30,577 nucleotides of DNA from Methanolinea sp. UBA275 (GCA_002506105.1 DAWU01000023.1:1-30577); one strand, 5' to 3'. Shown: positions 1 through 7,744, numbered from the stretch's first letter. The notes: generated by a model not told the origin, from the sequence alone. Translations and numbers: made by a program.

Positions 1-4
1 GGTC

Positions 5-54
5 GGGAGGGGATATTCCCCTCCCTGAACTGGTATCTCACACTTTTTTTCTTT
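5..54 (+). terminator. Hairpin followed by T-rich tract
   Basis: A perfect 9-bp stem (GGGAGGGGA / TCCCCTCCC, loop TAT) occupies 5-25. A T-rich tract follows at 44-54. The order hairpin then T-tract fits termination of a plus-strand transcript entering from outside the window. The hairpin could also end the minus-strand six-gene operon, whose last stop codon is at 130. The gap between hairpin and T-tract is longer than in classical terminators. Confidence 0.4.
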
Positions 55-129
55 CCCTGTTGTTTTTCAGTGTTGACTTTGTGAAGGGGAGATCCGCATT
101 CAACATCATATCTTATAGCAATATACAGT

Positions 130-351
130 TCATTGCCATTTCCCGTTCGTTTTCACGGATGTTATTTCCGATACCGCAACGTGTTCCTTCTGCGAAAAAA
201 ACTCTGCAGTGTGTGTTCTCTCGACAAGATCCCCTAGTTCTGCTTCGAGTGCATGGGTGAGTGTCGTGCATTCGGCCCCAGGGGCTCCTTTCACCGAGAT
301 GCACACCTGTCCATCTTTGTCAATCACGATCTCAAGTTCCTGCATATCCAT
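130..351 (-). CDS. DUF2997 family small protein
   Basis: This 73-residue protein matches the DUF2997 pattern as I recall it: an N-terminal beta-strand segment (ELEIVIDKDGQVCISVKG), then G-x-x-C, a helix containing T-x-x-LE-x-x-LG, and an R-x-x-TAEFF segment. The function of the family is unknown. It has two cysteines, near residues 17 and 28, and no signal peptide or membrane segment. It is the last gene of the six-gene operon and starts 11 bases after the hsp70-like stop codon. A strong ribosome binding site (GAGGTGAT) lies just upstream, inside the end of the preceding gene. Small size and a strong site suggest it may be made in excess of its neighbours. From memory, DUF2997 genes recur beside DUF1257 and AAA ATPase genes in cyanobacteria and other bacteria; I could not check this. 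It could be a substrate, carrier or adaptor of the system. Confidence 0.85.
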   Translation of the reverse strand: MDMQELEIVIDKDGQVCISVKGAPGAECTTLTHALEAELGDLVERTHTAEFFSQKEHVAVSEITSVKTNGKWQ

Positions 352-362
352 ACCATATCACC

Positions 363-1961
363 TCATACAAGCCTGGCTACCGGCTGGTCTTTCATCACTA
401 TCTGCCCTGTCCTCGTATCGCTTGCTGTGATGAGCAACCGCTTGTTGCCGTCAAGGGAGAAGGAGATCTCAAACCTTGACTCATCTCTTAAGGCGGGGGG
501 ATTTGCGGGAATGAAGAATGGGGCATTCTCATTGATCCAGGATAGGGTCGTACGATCAGAGCACTCTCCTGGAAGATCCAGGAGTCTCATACCGCCGCCA
601 GGTTCGCTTACGAGTTCACGAAAGGATTGCCCTCGCCGGGATCCAGGTCTTACTATCTCATAGATAGGGACCCCGAGCTGGACCTGGCCGTCGTAAGTAG
701 CCCTGATGAGGAACCGGGCAACAGGTTGCCTGCTGGGATATGGATCACCCTTCCTTACAAGGGTCCTGTATTCGTGTATTCCTGACCGCGAATTCCAGAA
801 GCGGAGTGCGTATTCATGCTGGACATGGTCGTCAAGGTCGATCCCCGATGAAAACGCTGCCGCTCCCCGGGCAACAGTGTCGAGGGGATGATCATGCCAG
901 ACCCTGTTCCTGCCAAAGCGGTATTCCAGCGCCCTGCGAATGGATGGAATCTGGCTGCATCCCCCCACCATCACGACCCCGGAAAGATCATCTTCTTCAA
1001 ATCCCCGGGAATATGCTCCCTGCAGCGCGCGCTGCAATGTTGCATTCAGGCGTGAGAACATCTCATTTTCTTCGAGAATCCTTTCAAGGTCTCCCCTGGT
1101 AAAGGGAATCGAAAAGCCAGACTCTCCAGGGATGGCAGGAGTGAATGCAATCTCCGTAGCATCAACCCGTGAGAGATCTTCCTTCGCCCGTTCGCACGCA
1201 GTCAGGAGTGGTCGTGAGAACCCTTTCAGAGCACCATGACCGCGTACAGCCAGGCATTGTTCCTGGACATATTCGAAGATCCACTGGTCTATCCGCATGC
1301 CCCCGATATCTTCGCCTGCTTTCCCGAGTATCCTGCAGCGGCGACCTGTATCATGTTCCTGTTCCCTATCCTCGAGTTGCACCACCGACACATCAAGGGT
1401 TCCGCCTCCCATATCAAAGAGCATGAACGACTCCCCGGTCCGCAGGCTGATCCCGGATGCCAGGGCGGCGGCACTTGCCTCATCAACCACTCTGACCGAA
1501 CTGATGCCGGTTGTGCCGGAAAGATCGAAAATCCAGTCCTGGTAATGCTCGAATGCTTCCACCGGGATGGTAAAAACCGCTTCGGTATCTCCGGTGCCCC
1601 TCATCTGCGTCAGAGATGAGAGGAGAGCGCGAAGAAAATCAGTACCTGCTTCCCGGTAACTCTTATTTCCCCCAGGAAGCGGGATACGAACAGGGCTCCG
1701 TGTCAGGATATAGTGCTTCATCCACCGTACTGTCGAAGGAGAATCCAGCAGTCCTTTTTCGCAAACCTGGTTACCTATCCACGTTGCATTCCCCTCGCCG
1801 TAATGAATCAGCGATGGGATGTATGATGTTCCCCCCTCCTGTCCCGTGCAGGGGCGTGACCATTCCGGGAACGCCAGTATCCTCGCCTTTTCGGTCTCTT
1901 CATCCCAGCATGAAAGCACCGTGTTCGATGTTCCAAAGTCGACTGCGATCCTGAAGGGCAT
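363..1961 (-). CDS. Hsp70/DnaK-like ATPase lacking the helical lid
   Basis: The protein has about 532 residues. The actin-like nucleotide-binding domain shows phosphate-1 (DFGTSNT, from residue 8), a lysine near 82 at the catalytic lysine position of Hsp70, EASAAALASG near 162, phosphate-2 (DMGGGTLDVSVV, from 183) and the adenosine motif (VGGCSQIPSIRRAL, from 332). ATP hydrolysis is therefore likely. Residues from about 380 to the end resemble the Hsp70 beta-sandwich, finishing with FEISFSLDGNKRLLITAS and D-x-x-TG. The protein stops there, so the C-terminal helical lid of DnaK (about 610-640 residues) is absent. Two in-frame ATGs exist, at 1967 and 1961. The site GGGGTGA touches the first and sits 6 bases before the second, so 1961 is preferred. 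It overlaps the WD40 gene stop codon. Expected role: ATP-dependent client binding in the cytoplasm. It is not the housekeeping DnaK, because no grpE or dnaJ lies nearby. Confidence 0.85.
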   Translation of the reverse strand: MPFRIAVDFGTSNTVLSCWDEETEKARILAFPEWSRPCTGQEGGTSYIPSLIHYGEGNATWIGNQVCEKGLLDSPSTVRWMKHYILTRSPVRIPLPGGNKSYREAGTDFLRALLSSLTQMRGTGDTEAVFTIPVEAFEHYQDWIFDLSGTTGISSVRVVDEASAAALASGISLRTGESFMLFDMGGGTLDVSVVQLEDREQEHDTGRRCRILGKAGEDIGGMRIDQWIFEYVQEQCLAVRGHGALKGFSRPLLTACERAKEDLSRVDATEIAFTPAIPGESGFSIPFTRGDLERILEENEMFSRLNATLQRALQGAYSRGFEEDDLSGVVMVGGCSQIPSIRRALEYRFGRNRVWHDHPLDTVARGAAAFSSGIDLDDHVQHEYALRFWNSRSGIHEYRTLVRKGDPYPSRQPVARFLIRATYDGQVQLGVPIYEIVRPGSRRGQSFRELVSEPGGGMRLLDLPGECSDRTTLSWINENAPFFIPANPPALRDESRFEISFSLDGNKRLLITASDTRTGQIVMKDQPVARLV

Positions 1962-4819
1962 CAGCATTCACCCCGGCAAATGCCGTTTGGAATTCCATCA
2001 TCACATTCGACGATTTCAAAGTCATATGGACCTGCGGGAAGACCGGTCCCCCCGAACTCCAAACAGTGACGGAACTTCCCTGCAAGCAGACGTTCAAGAA
2101 ACCTCCATTGCCTGGCAGAGGATGTGGAGAGATCGGGGGTGATGCAGGACTGCACGTATCCAAGATCGGAGGGATTGGTACGTGAAAGAGGCCTTGTAAA
2201 GGGTATTCCTGAAAGTCGGAGTGTTCCATCGCGGCCGGCCGATGCCAGAAGGTTACCTGCGGCAATCAGGCAGAGCCCGTTCCGGGCGTCCGCACGTACA
2301 TTCCCAGTCCGTATGGGAGCACATTCCGGAAGGGAAAAAAGGGCGACGGTTCCACTCTCAGTTGCGCTTGCGAGCAGGCTCCCATCTGGATGAACCGCAA
2401 GGGACCGCACTCTTTCCAGGTGGCCTCTCAACACCCCGCAGGGTTCCCCGGAAGGGATACTCCAGAGACGGACAGTGCGGTCCCAGCTCCCTGTTGCCAG
2501 GATTTTCCCATCACCCGATGCACCAAGGCATGAGACGATATGGGAATGGCCAGTGATCCGGGTATGGATCTTTTGGGATACAAGGTCCCAGATGACTGCG
2601 GTCCTGTCCTGCGATCCGCTTACCAGGAACTGGGTGCCGGGCAGGAAAGTGAGTGATGTGACAGGGCTGGAATGCCCGGAAAGTGCAGCGACCAGATCCC
2701 CCTTGGGAAGGGACCAGATCCGAACCACTCCATCCCAGCCCCCGCTTGCGAGGATCGATCCCTCCATGCCCATGGCGAGAGCCATGATTCCTCCATGATG
2801 CCCGACGAGCGTTGCCAGGAGCGATCCCGATTGCAGTTCCCACAGGGATATCCTGCCCTGGGCATCCCCGCACGCAACCATGGTTCCGGAAGGATTGACT
2901 GCGATGCATTCGATACGGCCGGTAAAGAGGTTGTGGCAGTACGCAAGGGTCCCTGACTGTGTGTTCCATACTCTGAGAATACCCCCATCTGTGCCGCACG
3001 CAAGGAGATTTCCGCCAGGGGTTGATGAGAGGCAGTGGATACCGGTCCCTGGTCCATGGATGGTGGAGAGGAGATCCAACTCCGGAATTGACCGGAGCTT
3101 GACCGTCCCTTCTCTGCCCGCACTCATAAGGCAGGTTCCTCCTTTATTGACACCGAGAAGCCGGATCCAGTCAGGATGCCCCTTGTTCATGGAGATTTTC
3201 CTCCGATCACGGATTGACCATGTATGAAGATACCCATCACGGCAGCCGGCAAAAAGATGCGTTCCATCAGGGTTGAGTGCGAGGCATGAGATTCCCTGTC
3301 CCGGTACATCGAACCGGGCATATTCGGATCCGCCCGGAAAAGAGATGACGACCACCTCATGTTCATCTACCGCAAGTACACCCAGAGTACCTTTTGGAGT
3401 ATTCGCCCAGGCAATGAGACGTGCACCCGGTGAAGAAATGACACGAGAAAGAGTCCCATCGAGGCAGTTCCAAATGCGCATGGTACCCCTGCTGTCAACC
3501 CCCACGAGTGCGTCACCCTGAGGAGAGAAGAAGAGGTGGCGCATCGCCTTTCCAGGACCGGGGACCAATAGGACATCCTCTCCATTCATCTTCCATATAC
3601 GGATTGCACCATCAATCCCGCTGCTTGCACGCATTCCTTCATGTATCGCGAGGGAGGTGACAGATCCTTCATGGGCGTGGGTAGAAGCGCGGTCGCTGCA
3701 TCCTGGCCAGGTCCATGAGCAGAGGCTTCCGTCTTCTCCACCCGATATCAGCATGTTCCCAACATCTGAAAAGACGATGCCCGTCACCGGTGCATGATGT
3801 CCTTCGAGCGTCATGAAGGAGACACTCTCTCCCGGATGAACCAGCCTGATTGTGCCGTCTTTAGAACCCATAAGGAGGGCATTTCCATCAGGACTGAAGG
3901 AGATTGTGGTGATACCATTTCCTCCAGGGATGGCAGCACTGATAAGGTTCCCTTCAGGGAGCGACCACTGGTATAATGTCCCATCGTAACTTGTGGCAGC
4001 AAGGAAGAGTCCATCAGGTGATACTGCTGCATGCTGTATCAATCCCCCTGAACCTGCGAGGGTTTTTCCCATGAAAATGGGGGGATCAGGATAATCCCAG
4101 ACATCCGGGACATTCGAGAGAAGTTCTCTCCAGAGGAACTTGTCCTCTGGCGCGGGTTTCCAATCTGATACCGCGAGAGAGTGGACAATGTCAACCGCGG
4201 AGGGGAGGGGTGCATGGAAGAGGAGTCGGAACATCTCGTCATGCTCTTTCTCCATTGCAAGACTCAGAAGCCTGGTTTTCCAGTCACAGGGAGACCATTC
4301 GACATCATTTCCCCCGTTTCCCAGCGAGAGGATGATGCTGATCATCCCATTCGATCTGGCCATCTCGAGCACATGGGAGCGTACTTTCGGCGTTGCCGAG
4401 AGGACTCCCCTGATCAGGAGGGGATGTCCAGGAAGGGGGTCAAGATCCCTGTATGCATCCAGCTGACCCGAGAGGAAGAGAAATAGCGCTTTTCTCTTAT
4501 CGTTTGACGGCAGATAGCCTCGTTCTGATGCGATATGAAGCAGAAGCGGATCCAGGGATTCCAGGGCACAATCACAGAAGACATCGATAGCCGCGGAGCT
4601 CGAAAGGGAAGAAAGGGCGGCCGCTGCTGATGTCCGGACATCACGGTACCCGGATTCCATAAGGGCATGCGAAAGGGTGCGGACAGCATCAGGATCGCCT
4701 TCGAGTGCAGCCCTCCTGATGTCTCTTACCGTGGATGAGCGGAAATAAATCCCTAAAAGGGGTGCACGGCAGGGGAGCCGCATAAAGGGAAGACCCGTAG
4801 CCGCCATGAGGGTGCTCAC
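1961..4819 (-). CDS. Large HEAT-like plus WD40-repeat scaffold protein
   Basis: The protein has 952 residues. Residues 1-250 are helical and look like HEAT-type repeats (RRAALEGDPDAVRTLSHAL, then RTSAAAALSSL). From about 257 to 875 there are roughly 15 WD40-like repeats, recognised by the recurring pattern S-x-DG-x-x-LA-x-G-x-x-DG-x-(I/V)-R-(I/L)-W. This is enough for two seven- or eight-bladed propellers. A tail of about 75 residues follows without a recognised domain. No enzymatic motif was seen, so this is probably a protein-interaction scaffold or sensor. The GTG start overlaps the AAA gene stop codon (GTGA, 4 bases), with GGTGA just upstream. An ATG at 4807 is an alternative start. The gene lies between two ATPase genes, which suggests the scaffold recruits clients or organises the complex. 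Propeller number is inferred from repeat counting by eye. Confidence 0.85.
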   Translation of the reverse strand: MSTLMAATGLPFMRLPCRAPLLGIYFRSSTVRDIRRAALEGDPDAVRTLSHALMESGYRDVRTSAAAALSSLSSSAAIDVFCDCALESLDPLLLHIASERGYLPSNDKRKALFLFLSGQLDAYRDLDPLPGHPLLIRGVLSATPKVRSHVLEMARSNGMISIILSLGNGGNDVEWSPCDWKTRLLSLAMEKEHDEMFRLLFHAPLPSAVDIVHSLAVSDWKPAPEDKFLWRELLSNVPDVWDYPDPPIFMGKTLAGSGGLIQHAAVSPDGLFLAATSYDGTLYQWSLPEGNLISAAIPGGNGITTISFSPDGNALLMGSKDGTIRLVHPGESVSFMTLEGHHAPVTGIVFSDVGNMLISGGEDGSLCSWTWPGCSDRASTHAHEGSVTSLAIHEGMRASSGIDGAIRIWKMNGEDVLLVPGPGKAMRHLFFSPQGDALVGVDSRGTMRIWNCLDGTLSRVISSPGARLIAWANTPKGTLGVLAVDEHEVVVISFPGGSEYARFDVPGQGISCLALNPDGTHLFAGCRDGYLHTWSIRDRRKISMNKGHPDWIRLLGVNKGGTCLMSAGREGTVKLRSIPELDLLSTIHGPGTGIHCLSSTPGGNLLACGTDGGILRVWNTQSGTLAYCHNLFTGRIECIAVNPSGTMVACGDAQGRISLWELQSGSLLATLVGHHGGIMALAMGMEGSILASGGWDGVVRIWSLPKGDLVAALSGHSSPVTSLTFLPGTQFLVSGSQDRTAVIWDLVSQKIHTRITGHSHIVSCLGASGDGKILATGSWDRTVRLWSIPSGEPCGVLRGHLERVRSLAVHPDGSLLASATESGTVALFSLPECAPIRTGNVRADARNGLCLIAAGNLLASAGRDGTLRLSGIPFTRPLSRTNPSDLGYVQSCITPDLSTSSARQWRFLERLLAGKFRHCLEFGGTGLPAGPYDFEIVECDDGIPNGICRGEC

Positions 4820-6384
4820 TGCTCACCAGGGGACAGTACGGGCTCGAGGTGAACAATGCCGGGCGGGGATTGTGTTGCAACTGTTATTTCAGAGGCTGAG
4901 AGAGCCCTTCCCTCAGTCAACCATGTTCTGAGACCACCAACCACCTCTTTCTGGGATACGGAAAGTGGTACCTGCGTCCTGAGTGCAGCGATGATATCCC
5001 TTGTTGTGATTCGGCGCATATTCTGGTTGAATGCCTGGTACATGGCGTCGATGACGGTCTGTTCGATCTCGGCGCCCACATACCCTTCGGAAACCCTTGC
5101 CAAACATTCAAGATCAAAGTCTCCGGGAATGAGCCCTCGTCTGCGGAGGTGAACTGAGAAGATCTCCCTCCGCTCTCTTGAGGAGGGGAGGTCGAGGAAA
5201 AAGATCTCGTCAAACCGTCCTTTCCGCAGGAGTTCCGGGGGGAGGGCAGAGACATCATTTGCGGTCGCTACCACGAAACACGGGGCGGTTTTGTCCTGCA
5301 TCCACGTGAGAATGTGGGCAAATACGCGCTGGCTGGTTCCCGAATCGCCGTGACCAAAGGAGAAGGCCTTCTCCATCTCGTCGATCCAGAGGATACATGG
5401 GGAAATGGTCTCTGCGAGAGCAAGGGCTCGGCGGGTTCGCTCCTCTGACTCTCCCACAAGGCTGCCAAAAAGGGCACCCACATCCAGTCTCAGCAGCGGG
5501 AGCCTCCACATGCCGGCGACCATCTTTGCGGTGAGGCTCTTTCCTGTCCCCGGGATCCCGATGAGGGCTATCCCTTTGGGGGATGGCAGGCCATAGTCCC
5601 GTGCTTCCCGGGTAAAAGCTTTCTCTCTCAGTTGAAGCCATTCCTTAAGGACTACGAGTCCCCCCACATTCTCGGCGGTCTCGGTTATGCTGAAAAATTC
5701 AAGAGCCTCGCTGTGTGAGAGGATATCCTTCTTCTCAGCCACGATGGCATCGATGTCCCGGTCGTCAAGTCGTCCGTGCCTCACAATCGCCTTGGAAAAT
5801 GACCTGCAGGCCTGGTTGAGGGACATGCCAAGCGCAGCCTGTATGAGTTTCTCTCTCCCGAGCGGGGTAAGTGATTCGGGGACACCGCTCCCCCTGAGGA
5901 GACGGTCGAGTTCCTGCTCGAGTTCTCGTGCTGAAGGAGGTGGTATCTGGAGAACAACCGCGTTGTCCCTGATCTCCTCAGGCACTTTCAGCGAAGGAGT
6001 GACTACGATCATGGTCCTCCTTGAAAAACGGAACTTCTGTGCAAGGTTCCGCATTTTCCGCTTCACGGCAGGATTTGTCCAGAACTCATGAAAATCCTTG
6101 AGAACGACTGCTGCCGAATCATCGGTCTTCTCCAGCTCGTCAAGGGCCTGGAGGGGGTCCCGGATATTCACCGCCCTTGGAGGGGTATCTTTCACTCCTG
6201 AAAAGCCGTCCACAAGGTCCCACATGATGAGGGGGCGTGAGGGTTGGAATCGCCCGCAGACGTCCTGCAGGATCCGAATCGCCCGCTCTTCTTCAGTTGT
6301 ATAGAGTATAAGAAGGGTGATGCGTGCCCGGAGGCATAGGTCAATCTGTGCAGGGATATCACCATCCCATGCTTCGTCTCTCAT
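4816..6384 (-). CDS. AAA+ ATPase, Ycf46-like
   Basis: The protein has about 522 residues. The N-terminal half (1-230) matches the Ycf46-type layout, including a segment VVLKDFHEFW. The AAA module has Walker A GIPGTGKS (276-283), Walker B CILWIDE (Asp 335, Glu 336), sensor-1 Asn 376 in VATAND, and arginine-finger region LRKGRFDE (Arg 390). All catalytic residues are present, so an active ATPase is expected. It resembles FtsH/Cdc48-class AAA modules but has no membrane segment or zinc-protease motif. Of two ATGs, at 6390 and 6384, the second has AAGGAG six bases upstream while the first is directly abutted, so 6384 is preferred. It overlaps the DUF1257 stop codon by 4 bases. In cyanobacteria a Ycf46 homologue (Slr0374) has been linked to CO2-use regulation, as I recall; the role in archaea is unknown. 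Confidence 0.88.
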   Translation of the reverse strand: MRDEAWDGDIPAQIDLCLRARITLLILYTTEEERAIRILQDVCGRFQPSRPLIMWDLVDGFSGVKDTPPRAVNIRDPLQALDELEKTDDSAAVVLKDFHEFWTNPAVKRKMRNLAQKFRFSRRTMIVVTPSLKVPEEIRDNAVVLQIPPPSARELEQELDRLLRGSGVPESLTPLGREKLIQAALGMSLNQACRSFSKAIVRHGRLDDRDIDAIVAEKKDILSHSEALEFFSITETAENVGGLVVLKEWLQLREKAFTREARDYGLPSPKGIALIGIPGTGKSLTAKMVAGMWRLPLLRLDVGALFGSLVGESEERTRRALALAETISPCILWIDEMEKAFSFGHGDSGTSQRVFAHILTWMQDKTAPCFVVATANDVSALPPELLRKGRFDEIFFLDLPSSRERREIFSVHLRRRGLIPGDFDLECLARVSEGYVGAEIEQTVIDAMYQAFNQNMRRITTRDIIAALRTQVPLSVSQKEVVGGLRTWLTEGRALSASEITVATQSPPGIVHLEPVLSPGEQ

Positions 6385-6776
6385 GTCCATCTCCTTACAA
6401 CAATCCGCACTGATCCGTCTTCCTGCTCCACTTCCTCAACAAGGCTGTATCCTTCACGTTCAGTCTGCTCCCGCACCAGCATCCTCGCATATTTCTGCTG
6501 GATTCTCGGGTAGTCCCTCCGCAGGGCATCCTGAATCTTCCGGTCTGAACCACGGACGCCCCAGGAATCGGCAAGAAGATCATAACATCCGTCAGCGTTC
6601 TGCACAAATCCTACCCCGTACCCATTCTTTCCCGTCACAGCCAGGTCTACCTTCTGGACTCCGTGGTATCCCCTGATGGTCCCGCCCTCCTGTACCTGGT
6701 AGCCCATCTCCTTGAGGCACAGAGAGAGGACAGACTTGTTCCGGAATGTTGTCTTGATCCTGCTGAAATGAGACAT
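6381..6776 (-). CDS. DUF1257 (Ycf35-like) protein
   Basis: This 131-residue protein begins MSHFSRIKTTFRNKSVL and continues with LKEMGYQV, IRGYHG, then a D-x-x-x-G-x-x-x-YGVGF-type strand and LLADSWGVRG. These are the hallmarks of DUF1257, the family of the plastid/cyanobacterial Ycf35 protein. The C-terminal half is helical and charged (RRDYPRIQQKYARMLVREQ), ending in a strand-rich segment. No catalytic motif is visible, and the family function is unknown. It starts 3 bases after the radical SAM stop codon and overlaps the AAA gene by 4 bases, so translation is probably coupled. Its length is close to the usual Ycf35 size. Family assignment is confident; role is inferred only from the company it keeps (AAA ATPase, DUF2997, radical SAM). 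Confidence 0.88.
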   Translation of the reverse strand: MSHFSRIKTTFRNKSVLSLCLKEMGYQVQEGGTIRGYHGVQKVDLAVTGKNGYGVGFVQNADGCYDLLADSWGVRGSDRKIQDALRRDYPRIQQKYARMLVREQTEREGYSLVEEVEQEDGSVRIVVRRWT

Positions 6777-6779
6777 GTT

Positions 6780-7367
6780 TCAGCCGCACTCCTCTTTCTG
6801 ATAAAAAAAACTCATTTCCGGGAACCCTGTGGTGGTTATCTCTCCATGGCGGCTGATGGTAAATTCCACGGATCTCGCATCGCGTTCGGGATACGCGGTG
6901 CGGGGGATCCTCGTGGAAAGGTGTAGTATTTCCTGGTTTCTGGATCCGCAGAGGGAAGTCCCGCAGGGTGCATCCCGGATGTAGGGCCCTGCCACGAGGA
7001 GATCGGTCACCCTGATGAGTTCCCTCCAGGCGCTCCTCCCGCTTGAGAAGAGTACTTCGGCGGGAAATCCGCTGAACGTGACCACGGAGAGACCCTCTCT
7101 CCGGATTAGATTCCCTACCTCGGCGAGGGGAAGTGCCTGGCAGAACGGCTCTCCCCCGGAGAATGTAATGCCATCGATCCCGGGGAGGGAGATGATTGTT
7201 TCCGCAACATCCTCTGCACTGATAAGGTGGGTCTTTTTAAACGACCATAATGACCTGTTGAAGCATCCCGGGCAGTGCAGAGGGCATCCCTGCACCCAGA
7301 GTACTGCCCTCTCCCCCGGTCCGTTTACCCGTGATCGGTCGAGGAACCCTGCACAGTTGATCTTCAT
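6780..7367 (-). CDS. NrdG-like radical SAM activating-enzyme family protein
   Basis: The protein has 195 residues from the ATG at 7367. The radical SAM cysteines are Cys 28, Cys 32 and Cys 35 in VQGCPLHCPGC (CxxxCxxC), and the SAM-binding SGGEP motif is at 70-74. A GSRNQ motif near the C-terminus, after LVAGPYI, is typical of glycyl-radical-enzyme activases of the NrdG type. Family members cleave S-adenosylmethionine with a [4Fe-4S] cluster to make a 5'-deoxyadenosyl radical. No ribonucleotide reductase (NrdD) or other glycyl-radical enzyme lies in the window, so the target is unknown and may be a partner in the operon. A longer frame reaches an ATG at 7409, but a TATA-like box at 7409-7416 falls exactly there. 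The family usually begins close to the M-K-I-N segment, so 7367 is preferred. Confidence 0.85.
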   Translation of the reverse strand: MKINCAGFLDRSRVNGPGERAVLWVQGCPLHCPGCFNRSLWSFKKTHLISAEDVAETIISLPGIDGITFSGGEPFCQALPLAEVGNLIRREGLSVVTFSGFPAEVLFSSGRSAWRELIRVTDLLVAGPYIRDAPCGTSLCGSRNQEILHLSTRIPRTAYPERDARSVEFTISRHGEITTTGFPEMSFFYQKEECG

Positions 7368-7408
7368 TGCCGTCTCTCTTTCTCTGTCATGCCCCACGGG
7401 TTCCCACA

Positions 7409-7416
7409 CTATAAGT
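7409..7416 (-). promoter_or_regulatory. Proximal TATA-like box for the six-gene operon
   Basis: The minus strand reads ACTTATAG, about 45 bases upstream of the ATG at 7367. Transcription would start near 7386 and leave a leader of about 20 bases. This fits the shorter start of the radical SAM gene. Confidence 0.4.
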
Positions 7417-7464
7417 ATCGGGAATCCGGGTGAATATCTGAAAAGAGAGGTTTCCAGAAGGCAT

Positions 7465-7474
7465 GGTATAAGTT
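7465..7474 (-). promoter_or_regulatory. Distal TATA-like box for the six-gene operon
   Basis: The minus strand reads AACTTATACC, preceded by purine-rich GGAAAAGGAAG resembling a BRE element. This is a better archaeal promoter than the proximal box and would give a leader of about 70 bases. Which of the two is used cannot be told from sequence. Confidence 0.4.
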
Positions 7475-7505
7475 CTTCCTTTTCCAGTCCCCTTTTCTCA
7501 AAAAA

Positions 7506-7524
7506 GTAATACTAATGTAATACT
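7506..7524. repeat. Tandem direct repeat GTAATACT, 11-bp period
   Basis: Two identical 8-bp copies start exactly 11 bases apart, about one helical turn. They lie upstream of the distal TATA box of the six-gene operon. The spacing suits binding of a regulator to one face of the DNA. No regulator is identified. Confidence 0.45.
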
Positions 7525-7627
7525 TAGGTAGTGCAAAAGCAGTGACCTGGCTCGATCCTCGCGCCGCAATATTTTTTGATAAAATTACAAATTAAAGGTA
7601 AAAATCCAATTATTTTGAGTTCCGGCG

Positions 7628-7645
7628 AGGAATAATGGTATTCCT
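7628..7645. repeat. Inverted repeat AGGAATA / TATTCCT
   Basis: A perfect 7-bp stem with a 4-base loop (ATGG) lies in the AT-rich divergent region, about 70-85 bases upstream of the endA TATA-like box. It could be an operator or a hairpin. Chance is not excluded in an AT-rich stretch. Confidence 0.35.
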
Positions 7646-7712
7646 TAAGAGTGATATTTTGATGTAGTGGAGGATTTTTTTCAATCCATATGGCATACTG
7701 TTGCGCCACATG

Positions 7713-7720
7713 TTATTATC
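7713..7720 (+). promoter_or_regulatory. TATA-like box for endA-trpS-pheST
   Basis: TTATTATC lies about 28 bases before the ATG at 7745. No clear Shine-Dalgarno site precedes the start, so a leaderless or nearly leaderless transcript is likely. Confidence 0.4.
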
Positions 7721-7744
7721 AACGCACCCCACGAATAATGAGTG

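Larger units (their letters stand above)
7410..7741. other. Divergent intergenic region between the six-gene operon and endA
   Basis: This 332-bp stretch has no convincing gene. It holds the distal operon TATA box, the endA TATA-like box, a direct repeat GTAATACT at 7506-7513 and 7517-7524 (11-bp period), an AT-rich core (about 7569-7617) and an inverted repeat AGGAATA/TATTCCT at 7628-7645. It is more AT-rich than the flanking genes. Confidence 0.6.

Noticed and set aside
253..663. 136-codon plus-strand frame
   Set aside because: It lies antisense to the DUF2997 and hsp70-like genes, whose motifs are clear on the minus strand.
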